From assembly GCA_036405815.1 (NCBI GenBank), contig DASWWX010000033.1:19488-83487 (forward strand): a DNA stretch of 64,000 bases, given 5' to 3'. The position numbers and the translations under genes are program-made. Position 1 is the stretch's first letter. Every line of letters starts with the position of its first letter. The notes below the pieces were generated by a model. That model saw only the letters and a list, made by a program, of their open reading frames with translations, did not search any database and was not told the DNA's origin. This document shows positions 18,345 to 26,030 of this stretch, one piece after another. Source of the stretch: Solimonas sp036405815 (GTDB lineage: Bacteria; Pseudomonadota; Gammaproteobacteria; Nevskiales; Nevskiaceae).

Positions 18345-20087
18345 ATGGCCAGCTACGTTGCGCCCCTGCGCGAGATCAACTTCGTCCTCAACGACGTCCT
18401 CAAGATCGGCCGGCTCTCGCAACTGGATGCCTACAAAGACGCCTCGCCGGAAACGTTGTCCGGCCTGATCGAGGAAGCGGCCAAGCTGATCCAGGACAAG
18501 CTCGCGCCGCTGAATGCGTCTTCCGATGCGCAGGGCTGCGTCTACAAGGACCATGAAGTGAAGGTGCCCGACGGTTACGTCGAGTTCTTCAAGCAGTACG
18601 CCGAGGCCGGCTGGGTCGGCATCGCGCAGGATCCGGAATACGGCGGCGCCGGCCTGCCCTACACGCTCTCCAAGGTCATCGAGGAGATGCTGTGCTCGGC
18701 CAACATCGCGTTTGCGCTCTACCCGGGTCTGACGCAGGGCTGCTTCGAGGCGATCCAGGCGGCCGGCGACGCCGAGCAGAAGGCCACCTACCTGCCGAAG
18801 CTCGCCTCCGGCGAGTGGACCGGCACGATGTGCATCACCGAGCCGCAGGCCGGCACCGACCTGGCGGCGGTCAAGACCAAGGCCACGCCCAACGGCGACG
18901 GCAGCTACGCGATCGACGGCGGCAAGATCTTCATCACGTCGGGCGAGCACGGCATGGCGGACAACATCGTCCACTTCGTGCTGGCGCGCCTGCACGACTC
19001 GCCGCCGGGCATCAAGGGCCTGTCGACCTTCGTCGTGCCGAAGTTCCTGGTCAACGCCGACGGCTCGCTGGGCGCGCGCAACGGCGTGCGCGCCGTCGCC
19101 ATCGAGCACAAGATGGGCATCAACGGCTCCGCGACCTGCGTGATGCAGTTCGAGAACGCCAAGGGCTGGCTGGTCGGCGCGCCGAACACCGGCATCCAGA
19201 ACATGTTCGTGATGATGAACCTGGCCCGCATCATGGTCGGCTACCAGGGCCTGGGCCAGTGCGAGCTGGCCACGCAGAACGCCGTGCGTTACGCGCTGGA
19301 CCGCAAGCAGGGCAAGGCCTTCAACGGCGGCGCCGAGATCATTCACCACCCGGACGTGCGACGCATGATCCTACAGATGAAGGCGATCACGGAAGGCGCG
19401 CGCGTCATGGCCTACGAAACCGCGATGCACGTCGACTTCGCGCATCACCTGCCGGACGGCCCGGAGCGCGAGGCCGCGCAGGATTGGGTCGATCTGAACA
19501 CGCCGCTGGTCAAGGCCTACTGCACCGACATGGCCGTCGAGCTCGGCTCGCAGGTCATTCAGGTCTACGGTGGCCACGGCTTCATCAAGGAGCATGGCGT
19601 CGAGCAGATCGCGCGCGACGCCAAGATCCTGTGCCTCTACGAAGGCACCAACGGCATCCAGGCGATGGACCTGGTGCGCCGCAAGCTGATGCTCAACGGC
19701 GGCCGCCTGCCGAAGCGCTTCTTCGAGGCTGTGCGCAAGGATCTCGCCAGCGGACCGGACAGCCTGACCGCACCGCTGAAGACCGCACTCGAAGCGTTGG
19801 AGAAGACCACGGCCTGGGTGCAGGAGAGCTACAAGAGCACGCCGGACGACGCCGCCTTCGGCTGCGTGGACTACCAGCGCGCGTTTGCGCTCACCTACCT
19901 CGGCTGGAACTGGCTGCGCATCGTGCGCGCGCTGGATGCCTCCGACCTGGACGGCAACGCACGCCAGATGAAGCTGGCCACCGCCGAGTACTTCGCCACG
20001 CGCATGCTGACGCAGGTGCCGGCACTGCTCGACAACGTGCGTCAGCCCGCCGCGCCGCTGATGGCGCTGACCGCCGCCCACTTCTGA
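18345..20087 (+). CDS. Acyl-CoA dehydrogenase with extra C-terminal domain (DmdC/FadE-like)
   Basis: 580 residues, longer than the ~380 of short/medium-chain enzymes. It has N-terminal helices, then the FAD and substrate region with TGTMCITEPQAGTDLAAV, and ARIMVGYQGLGQCELA. The catalytic base is probably Glu433 in LCLYEGTNGIQAMDL. A C-terminal extension (about 470-580) matches the acetyl-CoA dehydrogenase-like C-terminal domain found in DmdC-type enzymes. It should oxidise an acyl-CoA to the 2-enoyl form; chain length is unknown, and a 3-methylmercaptopropionyl-CoA substrate is possible but unproven. It stands alone, divergent from ugd, and is followed by a terminator hairpin. Confidence 0.92.
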   Translation: MASYVAPLREINFVLNDVLKIGRLSQLDAYKDASPETLSGLIEEAAKLIQDKLAPLNASSDAQGCVYKDHEVKVPDGYVEFFKQYAEAGWVGIAQDPEYGGAGLPYTLSKVIEEMLCSANIAFALYPGLTQGCFEAIQAAGDAEQKATYLPKLASGEWTGTMCITEPQAGTDLAAVKTKATPNGDGSYAIDGGKIFITSGEHGMADNIVHFVLARLHDSPPGIKGLSTFVVPKFLVNADGSLGARNGVRAVAIEHKMGINGSATCVMQFENAKGWLVGAPNTGIQNMFVMMNLARIMVGYQGLGQCELATQNAVRYALDRKQGKAFNGGAEIIHHPDVRRMILQMKAITEGARVMAYETAMHVDFAHHLPDGPEREAAQDWVDLNTPLVKAYCTDMAVELGSQVIQVYGGHGFIKEHGVEQIARDAKILCLYEGTNGIQAMDLVRRKLMLNGGRLPKRFFEAVRKDLASGPDSLTAPLKTALEALEKTTAWVQESYKSTPDDAAFGCVDYQRAFALTYLGWNWLRIVRALDASDLDGNARQMKLATAEYFATRMLTQVPALLDNVRQPAAPLMALTAAHF

Positions 20088-20097
20088 GCTGCACCCG

Positions 20098-20124
20098 ACA
20101 CCCCGCACGATGCGGGGTGTTTTC
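20098..20124 (+). terminator. Rho-independent terminator after the acyl-CoA dehydrogenase
   Basis: Nine-base stem ACACCCCGC (20098-20106) with GCGGGGTGT (20112-20120), five-base loop and TTTT. It ends only about 20 bases before the glutathione peroxidase ATG, so it may also act inside that gene's leader. Confidence 0.8.
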
Positions 20125-20142
20125 ATTCACGGAGAACACACG

Positions 20143-20622
20143 ATGAGCACGGTGTACGACTTCGAAGCCAAGACCATCGACGGCAGCGCCCAGAAGCTGG
20201 ACGCGTACCAGGGCAAGGTACTGCTGATCGTCAACGTCGCCAGCAAGTGCGGCTTCACGCCGCAGTACAAGGGCCTGGAAGAACTGTGGCGCAAGTACAA
20301 GGACAAGGGCCTCGTCATCCTCGGTTTTCCCTGCGACCAGTTCGGTCACCAGGAGCCGGGCGACGAGAACGAGATCAAGAACTTCTGCTCGCTGACCTAT
20401 GACGTCAGCTTCCCGATGTTCGCCAAGGTCGAGGTCAACGGCGCCGGTACGCACCCGCTGTACCAGCACCTGAAGAGCGAAGCGCCGGGCCTGCTCGGCA
20501 CCGAGGGCATCAAGTGGAACTTCACCAAGTTCCTGGTTGGCAAGGACGGCAAGGTGGTGGAGCGCTACGCGCCGGTCGATACGCCCGCCAAGATCGATGG
20601 CGACATCGCCAAGCTGCTCTGA
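20143..20622 (+). CDS. Glutathione peroxidase family protein (Cys type)
   Basis: 159 residues from ATG 20143, with GGAGA eight bases upstream; an in-frame ATG at 20110 would fall inside the terminator hairpin. Catalytic Cys36 sits in NVASKCGFTPQY, the conserved Gln in GFPCDQFGHQEPG, and the Trp in GIKWNFTKFLV. These form the peroxidase tetrad with Cys in place of selenocysteine. The extra Cys in FPCDQF could be a resolving residue, as in thioredoxin-dependent BtuE/Gpx enzymes. It reduces hydroperoxides in the cytoplasm. It lies between two hairpin terminators and looks monocistronic. Confidence 0.95.
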   Translation: MSTVYDFEAKTIDGSAQKLDAYQGKVLLIVNVASKCGFTPQYKGLEELWRKYKDKGLVILGFPCDQFGHQEPGDENEIKNFCSLTYDVSFPMFAKVEVNGAGTHPLYQHLKSEAPGLLGTEGIKWNFTKFLVGKDGKVVERYAPVDTPAKIDGDIAKLL

Positions 20623-20644
20623 AGCCTCACCGCGAGTGGTCGAG

Positions 20645-20672
20645 AAAGCCGGCTCAGCGCCGGCTTTTTCTT
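20645..20672 (+). terminator. Rho-independent terminator after the peroxidase
   Basis: AAAGCCGGC pairs with GCCGGCTTT around TCAGC and is followed by a short T tract (TTTTTCTT). Confidence 0.85.
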
Positions 20673-20699
20673 GTCCGCTTCCCGACGGCGGCTTGACGC

Positions 20700-20940
20700 C
20701 CTAGCGGTGCCTCCTCGACACCTGCCGAATATTTGATCTTCATTATTACCAACCATATCAAACACTGATTTAATTTCAATCAACATCACTCAATAGTCTG
20801 TTTCATATATATTTTTTTAATAAAATAAGAACCAAATAAAGCTCAAAACTATTAAAAACCATTCGAATCGTTTATAGTGTCGACCTCTTTCGTCGTCGGC
20901 TGATGTCGGCGCGCTCCGCTTTCAAGAAATCAGGGAGAAC
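20700..20940 (+). promoter_or_regulatory. AT-rich control region of the glucosylglycerol gene
   Basis: A sharp composition break: only 28 of the 120 bases at 20761-20880 are G or C, in an otherwise strongly GC-rich window. No coding frame is seen. A TATAGT hexamer (20873-20878) could be a -10, with only a poor -35 candidate, and GGGAG (20933-20937) is the ribosome site. AT-rich DNA like this can act as an UP element or bind H-NS/MvaT-type proteins; both are inference. Confidence 0.5.
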
Positions 20941-20944
20941 GCGC

Positions 20945-23224
20945 ATGTTGCTTGCCACTGATCTGGATGGCACTTTTCTCGCCGGGTCCGCAGCGGACCG
21001 TCTGCAGCTCTACCGGCTCATCAATACCCACCCCGATATCCAACTCGCCTATGTGACCGGGCGCGGCCTGGAAGCGGTCCTGCCTTTGCTGTCGGACCCT
21101 ACGTTGCCGCAGCCGGATTACGTGATCTGCGATGTCGGCGCGACCGTCGTGCACGGGAGCTCGCTGCAGCCCCTGCAGCCGCTGCAGAACCAGATCGCCG
21201 CGCGCTGGCCCGGTGAGGCGGCCGTCATCGCCGCACTGGCCGACCTGCCCGGACTGGTGCGCCAGGACGTGCCGCAGGAACGGCGGTGCTCGTTCTTCGG
21301 ACCGGCCTCGTTGATGACCGACGAGTTGCGGACGCGCGTCGCCGGACTGGACTGCGAACTGCTGCACTCGGCCGGCCGCTACCTCGATGTGCTGCCGCGC
21401 GGCGTCAACAAGGGCAGCACGCTGCGCGGGCTGATCGAACAGCTCGGCATCGCCGAGGACGATGTCCTGGTGGCCGGCGACACGCTCAATGACCTGTCGA
21501 TGTACGACACCGGCTTCAAGGGCGTCTGCGTCGGTGAATCTGAGGCAGGCCTGCTGTCGGCAACCCGTCAGCGTGCTCGCGTGCTGCACGCACGCCAGCC
21601 CGGCTGCGGCGGCATCCTGGAGGCGATCAGCCATTTCGGTTTTCTCGGCGACCAGGGGCTGGTGCAGCACGCCGCCACGCCGACACGGCCGGGCGGTGCC
21701 GATCTTTTGATCGTCTATCACCGCCTGCCTTACGACGAGGCACTGGAGAACGGTGAGTTGAAGCGCCGTCGCCCGGCGTCGCCCAACGGCATCATCCCCA
21801 CGCTGCTGAGCTTTTTCTCGGATGGGCGGCAGGGCGCCTGGGTCGCCTGGTCGGTACACGACGCCAAGAACAAGGCCGGCTTCGAGGAATACACCCAGGT
21901 CGATGGCGAACGCTATCCCAACCTGACGGTCGCCCGCGTGCCGCTGAGCAAGGGCGACGTCGATGTGTTCTACAAGAGCTTCTCCAAGGAAGCGTTCTGG
22001 CCGACGCTGCACACCTTCTGGGAGCGCGCGCGCTTTCGAGAGGATCATTGGCAAATCTTTCTCAAGGTCAATCGCGCGTTCGCCACGCGCATCGCCCGCG
22101 AGGCGGCCCACGGCGCCACCGTGTGGCTGCACGACTACAACCTGTGGATGGTCCCGGCCGCCCTGCGCGAACTGCGTCCCGATCTGAAGATCGCGTTCTT
22201 CCACCACACGCACTTCCCGTCCGCCGACGTGTTCAACGTCATCCCGTGGCGCCGCGCGATCGTCGCCAGCCTGTTGCAGTGCGACTACATCGGCTTCCAT
22301 ATCCCGCGCCAGGTGGAGAACTTCGTGGATGTCGCACGCGGCACGCTGCCGGTGGAAACAGTCGAAGAGGCCAGCGCGGCGCCCCGCTTCCTGACCTACG
22401 GCTGCGGCGTGGGTCTGGACCGCTACACCACCTGCATCGACACCGGCCAGCGTCGCGTGCGTCTGGGCGCCCATCCGGTCGGCCTGGACATGCAGCGCGT
22501 CGAAACGCTGCTGGCCCAGGACACCGTGCGCACGCAGATGGCCCAACTGCGCAGCCAGCTACACGGCACCAAGGTGCTGCTGTCGGTGGAGCGGCTGGAC
22601 TACACCAAGGGCATCCTCGAGCGGCTGCACGCCTTCGAGCGCCTGCTGGACACCTATCCCGAACTGGTCGGCAAGGTCAGCCTCGTCACCATCTGCGTGC
22701 CGGCCGCCCGCGAGATGACGATCTACCGCACGCTGCAGAGCCAGATCGAACAGGCTGTGGGCCGGATCAACGGCCGCTACTCGCAGGTCGGCTGGAGCCC
22801 GGTGCAGTTCTTCTTCCGCAGTCTGCCGTTCGAGGAACTGCTGGCCTACTACGCGATGGCCGACATCATGTGGATCACGCCGCTGCGCGACGGCTTGAAC
22901 CTGGTGGCCAAGGAATTCGTGGCCGTGCAGGGCCTGACCCAGGGCGCAGGCGTCCTGGTGCTCTCCGAGTTCGCGGGTGCCGCCGCCGAGCTCAAGGGCG
23001 CGGTGTTGACCAATCCGCATGACACCGAGGACCTGGTGAACGCCTGCTACTACGCGCTCAACCTGGGCCGCACTGAAGCGCGCGCACGGCTGCACCAGCT
23101 GTTCGACATCGTCCGGCACCACGACAACCGGCGCTGGGGCGAGGACTTCCTCGGTGCGGCGCAAGCCGCACCGGCGCCCGTCGACGACGCACTGTCGCCG
23201 GCTCCGCGTCAGGCCATTGCCTGA
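20945..23224 (+). CDS. ggpPS: Bifunctional glucosylglycerol-phosphate synthase/phosphatase
   Basis: 759 residues from ATG 20945, seven bases after GGGAG; an ATG at 20903 is less likely. Residues 1-235 are a HAD phosphatase: DLDGTFLAG at 6-14, VTGRG, the Lys of NKGSTLRGL, and VAGDTLNDLSMY. From about 255 on is a GT20 retaining glycosyltransferase. YHRLPYDE, SPNGIIPTLLSFF, FSKEAFWPTLHTFWE, FFHHTHFPSADVFN, ERLDYTKGI and TPLRDGLNLVAKEFV are closer, from memory of the families, to GgpS than to trehalose-phosphate synthase OtsA. The fusion order (phosphatase then synthase) is that described for GgpPS of Stenotrophomonas. It should make the osmolyte glucosylglycerol from ADP-glucose and glycerol-3-phosphate. 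A trehalose-type product is the main alternative. Confidence 0.82.
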   Translation: MLLATDLDGTFLAGSAADRLQLYRLINTHPDIQLAYVTGRGLEAVLPLLSDPTLPQPDYVICDVGATVVHGSSLQPLQPLQNQIAARWPGEAAVIAALADLPGLVRQDVPQERRCSFFGPASLMTDELRTRVAGLDCELLHSAGRYLDVLPRGVNKGSTLRGLIEQLGIAEDDVLVAGDTLNDLSMYDTGFKGVCVGESEAGLLSATRQRARVLHARQPGCGGILEAISHFGFLGDQGLVQHAATPTRPGGADLLIVYHRLPYDEALENGELKRRRPASPNGIIPTLLSFFSDGRQGAWVAWSVHDAKNKAGFEEYTQVDGERYPNLTVARVPLSKGDVDVFYKSFSKEAFWPTLHTFWERARFREDHWQIFLKVNRAFATRIAREAAHGATVWLHDYNLWMVPAALRELRPDLKIAFFHHTHFPSADVFNVIPWRRAIVASLLQCDYIGFHIPRQVENFVDVARGTLPVETVEEASAAPRFLTYGCGVGLDRYTTCIDTGQRRVRLGAHPVGLDMQRVETLLAQDTVRTQMAQLRSQLHGTKVLLSVERLDYTKGILERLHAFERLLDTYPELVGKVSLVTICVPAAREMTIYRTLQSQIEQAVGRINGRYSQVGWSPVQFFFRSLPFEELLAYYAMADIMWITPLRDGLNLVAKEFVAVQGLTQGAGVLVLSEFAGAAAELKGAVLTNPHDTEDLVNACYYALNLGRTEARARLHQLFDIVRHHDNRRWGEDFLGAAQAAPAPVDDALSPAPRQAIA

Positions 23225-23371
23225 GCGTGCGGGCAGCGCGATTGCGCGGATACCGGCCGAGATCGATGCGCCGAGGCCGGCGCATCGCATCCGCTCGCCG
23301 GTCGGCGTCCTGCCGCGCAGGGAAAATGCCCTCGCGCACGGCGCCGGCCATTGCGGCAGGCTAGAGCCTCC

Positions 23372-24622
23372 ATGCTGACCGTCGCGCGCCCCGTCTCATC
23401 CCTGCTGGCCGGTGTCGCCCTGCTGCTCACCGGCGCCGGCCTGCTCGGCACGCTGCTGGCCGTGCGCGCGGTGCAGGAGGGATTTCCGGAACGGGTGATC
23501 GGCCTGGTGATGTCGGGCTACTTCGCCGGCTTTCTGCTCGGCACCTGGCTCGCGCCGCGGGTGATCCGGCGTGCCGGCCACATCCGCGCATTCGCGATCT
23601 TCGCCTCGCTCGCCAGTTCCACCGCGCTGTTGCATGCGCTAAAGGTCGATCCCTGGACCTGGGCGCTGCTGCGCATCGCCACCGGTAGCTGCCTGGTGTC
23701 GCTGTACATGATCGTCGAGAGCTGGCTGAACGCCCAGGCCCCGCCCGGACAGCGCGGCCAGATCTTCGCGGCTTACATGATCGTGAACTTCCTGGCTCTG
23801 GCTGCCGGCCAGGGCCTGCTGCTGCTCTACCCGCCCGGCGAGTTCGCGGGCTTTGCGATTGTCGCGCTCCTGCTCGGCTGGTCCCTGGTGCCGGTCTCGC
23901 TGACGCGCATCCATCCGCCGGCGGTCAACGAGATGCAGCCGCTGTCGCTGCGCCGACTGCACCAGGTCTCGCCGGCCGGCGTGGCCGGCGCTTTCGGTTC
24001 GGGCTTCGCGATGGGCGCGTTCTGGGGACTGGGGCCGGTCGCGGCGCAGCGCATGGGGCTCGAAACTGCGCAGGTGGCCGCCTTCATGGTGGCCGCCATC
24101 CTCGGCGGGGCGGTGATCCAGTGGCCGGTCGGCCACTGGTCGGATCGACACGACCGGCGCCGCGTGCTCGCGGCGGTCTGCGCCGGCGCAGCCGTGCTGG
24201 CCCTGGCAGCCTATGCGCTGCGCGAACAACCGTTGCTGCTGATGACCTGCATGTTCGCGTTCGGCGGACTGGCGTTCACCGTCTACCCGGTCAGCATCGC
24301 GCTGGCGAACGATCTGCTGCAGCCGGAGGAACTGGTCGCCGGCGCCGGCACGCTGCTGCTGGTCCACGGCACCGGCGCAGCCTTGGGGCCGATGGCCGCC
24401 GGCCAGACGATGGCCCTGACCGACGGCGGCGGCCTGCTGCTGCATTTCGCCACGGTACTGTTGCTGCTGGCAGGTTATGTGGGCTGGCGCGCCCTGCGCG
24501 CCGAGCCGGTGGTCGCCAGCACGCATTTCGCACCGATGGTGCGCACCACACCAACGGTGCTGGAACTGCTGCCCGAGGCGGCGGCGCCCCCGCCCGAGCG
24601 TGAGGACGCGATCAGGCGCTGA
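23372..24622 (+). CDS. Major facilitator superfamily transporter (YcaD-like)
   Basis: 416 residues from ATG 23372; a TTG seven codons earlier is the alternative. It has twelve hydrophobic segments in two six-helix halves. The signature IVESWLNAQAPPGQRGQIFA after helix 4 and QWPVGHWSDRHDRRRV in the loop between helices 8 and 9 place it in the YcaD/UPF0226-like MFS group. Its substrate is not known for the family. It follows ggpPS by about 150 bp in the same direction and could serve osmolyte or metabolite flux, but that is speculation. Its end overlaps the end of convergent cysC by 11 bp. Confidence 0.85.
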   Translation: MLTVARPVSSLLAGVALLLTGAGLLGTLLAVRAVQEGFPERVIGLVMSGYFAGFLLGTWLAPRVIRRAGHIRAFAIFASLASSTALLHALKVDPWTWALLRIATGSCLVSLYMIVESWLNAQAPPGQRGQIFAAYMIVNFLALAAGQGLLLLYPPGEFAGFAIVALLLGWSLVPVSLTRIHPPAVNEMQPLSLRRLHQVSPAGVAGAFGSGFAMGAFWGLGPVAAQRMGLETAQVAAFMVAAILGGAVIQWPVGHWSDRHDRRRVLAAVCAGAAVLALAAYALREQPLLLMTCMFAFGGLAFTVYPVSIALANDLLQPEELVAGAGTLLLVHGTGAALGPMAAGQTMALTDGGGLLLHFATVLLLLAGYVGWRALRAEPVVASTHFAPMVRTTPTVLELLPEAAAPPPEREDAIRR

Positions 24623-25232
24623 GGTGGCCGTGCTGGCGCAGGTAGTCGAGTAGCGCATCCACCGACTGCTGGACGCTGAGCTTGCCCGTGTCGATCGTCA
24701 GTTCCGGCTTGTCCGGCGCCTCGTAGGGCGAGTCGATGCCGGTGAAGTTCTTGATCTGGCCGGCGCGCGCCTTCTTGTACAGGCCCTTGGGATCGCGGCT
24801 CTCGCAGACGTCGAGCGCGGCATGCACGTGCACCTCGATGAACTCCCCGTCCGGCAGCAGCTTGCGCACCATGTCGCGGTCGGCACGGAATGGCGAGATG
24901 AACGCGGTGACGACGATCAGGCCGGCGTCGGCGAACAGCTTGGCCACCTCGCCGATGCGGCGGATGTTCTCGACGCGGTCGGCGTCGGAGAAGCCGAGGT
25001 CCTTGTTGAGGCCGAAGCGGATGTTGTCGCCGTCCAGCAGGTAGCTGTGATAGCCCTTGCGGAACAGCTCGCCTTCCAGTGCGTTGGCGACCGTGGACTT
25101 GCCGGCACCGGACAGGCCGGTGAACCAGATCACGCAGGGCTTCTGCTGCTTCTGCGCGGCGCGCTCGGCGCGAGCGACGTTGTGGGCGTGCCAGACGATA
25201 TTGGTGGCGCCGGTCTTGGTCGACTGATCCAT
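24612..25232 (-). CDS. cysC: Adenylyl-sulfate kinase
   Basis: 206 residues. The P-loop GLSGAGKST is at residues 39-47. It also has LLDGDNIRFGLNKDLGFS, ENIRRIGEVAKLFADAGLIV and the lid region KARAGQIKNFTGIDSPYEAP. These are all characteristic of CysC, which phosphorylates adenylyl sulfate to PAPS in the cytoplasm. CysC often lies beside or fused to CysN/CysD; neither is present in the window. PAPS is used for assimilation and by sulfotransferases, so the sulfotransferase at 1694-2593 is a possible client. Confidence 0.96.
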   Translation of the reverse strand: MDQSTKTGATNIVWHAHNVARAERAAQKQQKPCVIWFTGLSGAGKSTVANALEGELFRKGYHSYLLDGDNIRFGLNKDLGFSDADRVENIRRIGEVAKLFADAGLIVVTAFISPFRADRDMVRKLLPDGEFIEVHVHAALDVCESRDPKGLYKKARAGQIKNFTGIDSPYEAPDKPELTIDTGKLSVQQSVDALLDYLRQHGHLSA

Positions 25233-25307
25233 GGACGAACTTGCTCTCGGTCGGTGCTTTTCGGGCGCGTAGTGTAGCGGCGGCCGTCTTGCCGGTAACT
25301 CGTCCGA

Positions 25308-25982
25308 TCAGGGGGCCGGTTGAGAGGCCGGCGCGTCCCTGCGTACGATCGCCAGCGTCGCGTCCAGCAGCGCCGCGCGCGGTTGCCAGCGGTATTCCGG
25401 GATCGTGACCCACGCGTGGCACAGCCCGATCAGCGCGCAGATCAGCGCCTCCGACAGGCGCTGCGGATCGCCGGCGCGGCCGCTGCCGTCGGCCTGCATC
25501 GCCGCGATCCACTCGCGGAAGGCCTCGAAGCGGTCGACGACCGTCGAGGCCTCGACGTAGGTACGCTCACCGCCGCCGGCGACGTCCTGGTTCAGGAACA
25601 CGATGCGGTAATGCTGCGGATGCTCGCACCAATAGTCGACGAAAGCCGCGCACGCGCGCTGCAGCTTCTGCGCCGGCGTACCGCGCGCCGTGACGCGCGC
25701 AATGCGGCGGAACAGCTCGGCGAAGAAATCCTCCCAGACGTGGCGCAGGATCTCGTTCTTGCTGCGGAAGTAGCCATACAGCGTCATCGCGCCGCAGCCC
25801 GACGCCTCGGCGATGCGGCGGATGCTGACCGCCGCGAAACCTTCTTCGGCGAACAACCGGCGCGCGACCTCGGCGACGCGCACGCGCACCGCGTCCGACT
25901 GCTCGGCGCTGCGCCGCGGCCGGCCGCGCGCTGCGCCGCCCGCCCTGCGCCCCCCACCCCGCTTCGTTGACTTGGCTGCCAT
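25308..25982 (-). CDS. TetR-family transcriptional regulator
   Basis: 224 residues from ATG 25982. The frame stays open far upstream, but that part is antisense to the neighbouring lipoprotein gene. A basic N-terminal tail leads to the TetR helix-turn-helix, ARRLFAEEGFAAVSIRRIAE then SGCGAMTLYGYFRSKNEIL (about 33-73). The C-terminal ligand domain has YWCEHPQHYRIVFLNQ, typical of TetR_C WHG-type domains. It is divergent from the lipoprotein/amine oxidase pair, and a near-perfect palindrome lies between the starts, so it probably represses that pair and itself. The ligand is unknown; an amine or its oxidation product is a guess from context. Confidence 0.9.
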   Translation of the reverse strand: MAAKSTKRGGGRRAGGAARGRPRRSAEQSDAVRVRVAEVARRLFAEEGFAAVSIRRIAEASGCGAMTLYGYFRSKNEILRHVWEDFFAELFRRIARVTARGTPAQKLQRACAAFVDYWCEHPQHYRIVFLNQDVAGGGERTYVEASTVVDRFEAFREWIAAMQADGSGRAGDPQRLSEALICALIGLCHAWVTIPEYRWQPRAALLDATLAIVRRDAPASQPAP

Positions 25983-25992
25983 GGCCGGATTA

Positions 25993-26012
25993 TTTTCGTA
26001 CGCGTACGTAAA
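25993..26012. promoter_or_regulatory. Palindromic operator between TetR gene and lipoprotein gene
   Basis: A perfect 12-base palindrome CGTACGCGTACG (25997-26008) is flanked by TTT on the left and AAA on the right after one mismatched pair. It lies 11-30 bases upstream of the TetR ATG and ends about 18 bases before the divergent lipoprotein ATG. Place and symmetry fit a TetR dimer site. Confidence 0.7.
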
Positions 26013-26030
26013 AACAAGCATGGGGCCGGC

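Noticed and set aside
23255..23285. Inverted repeat GATGCGCC/GGCGCATC after ggpPS
   Set aside because: A real stem but no T tract follows, so I do not call it a terminator.
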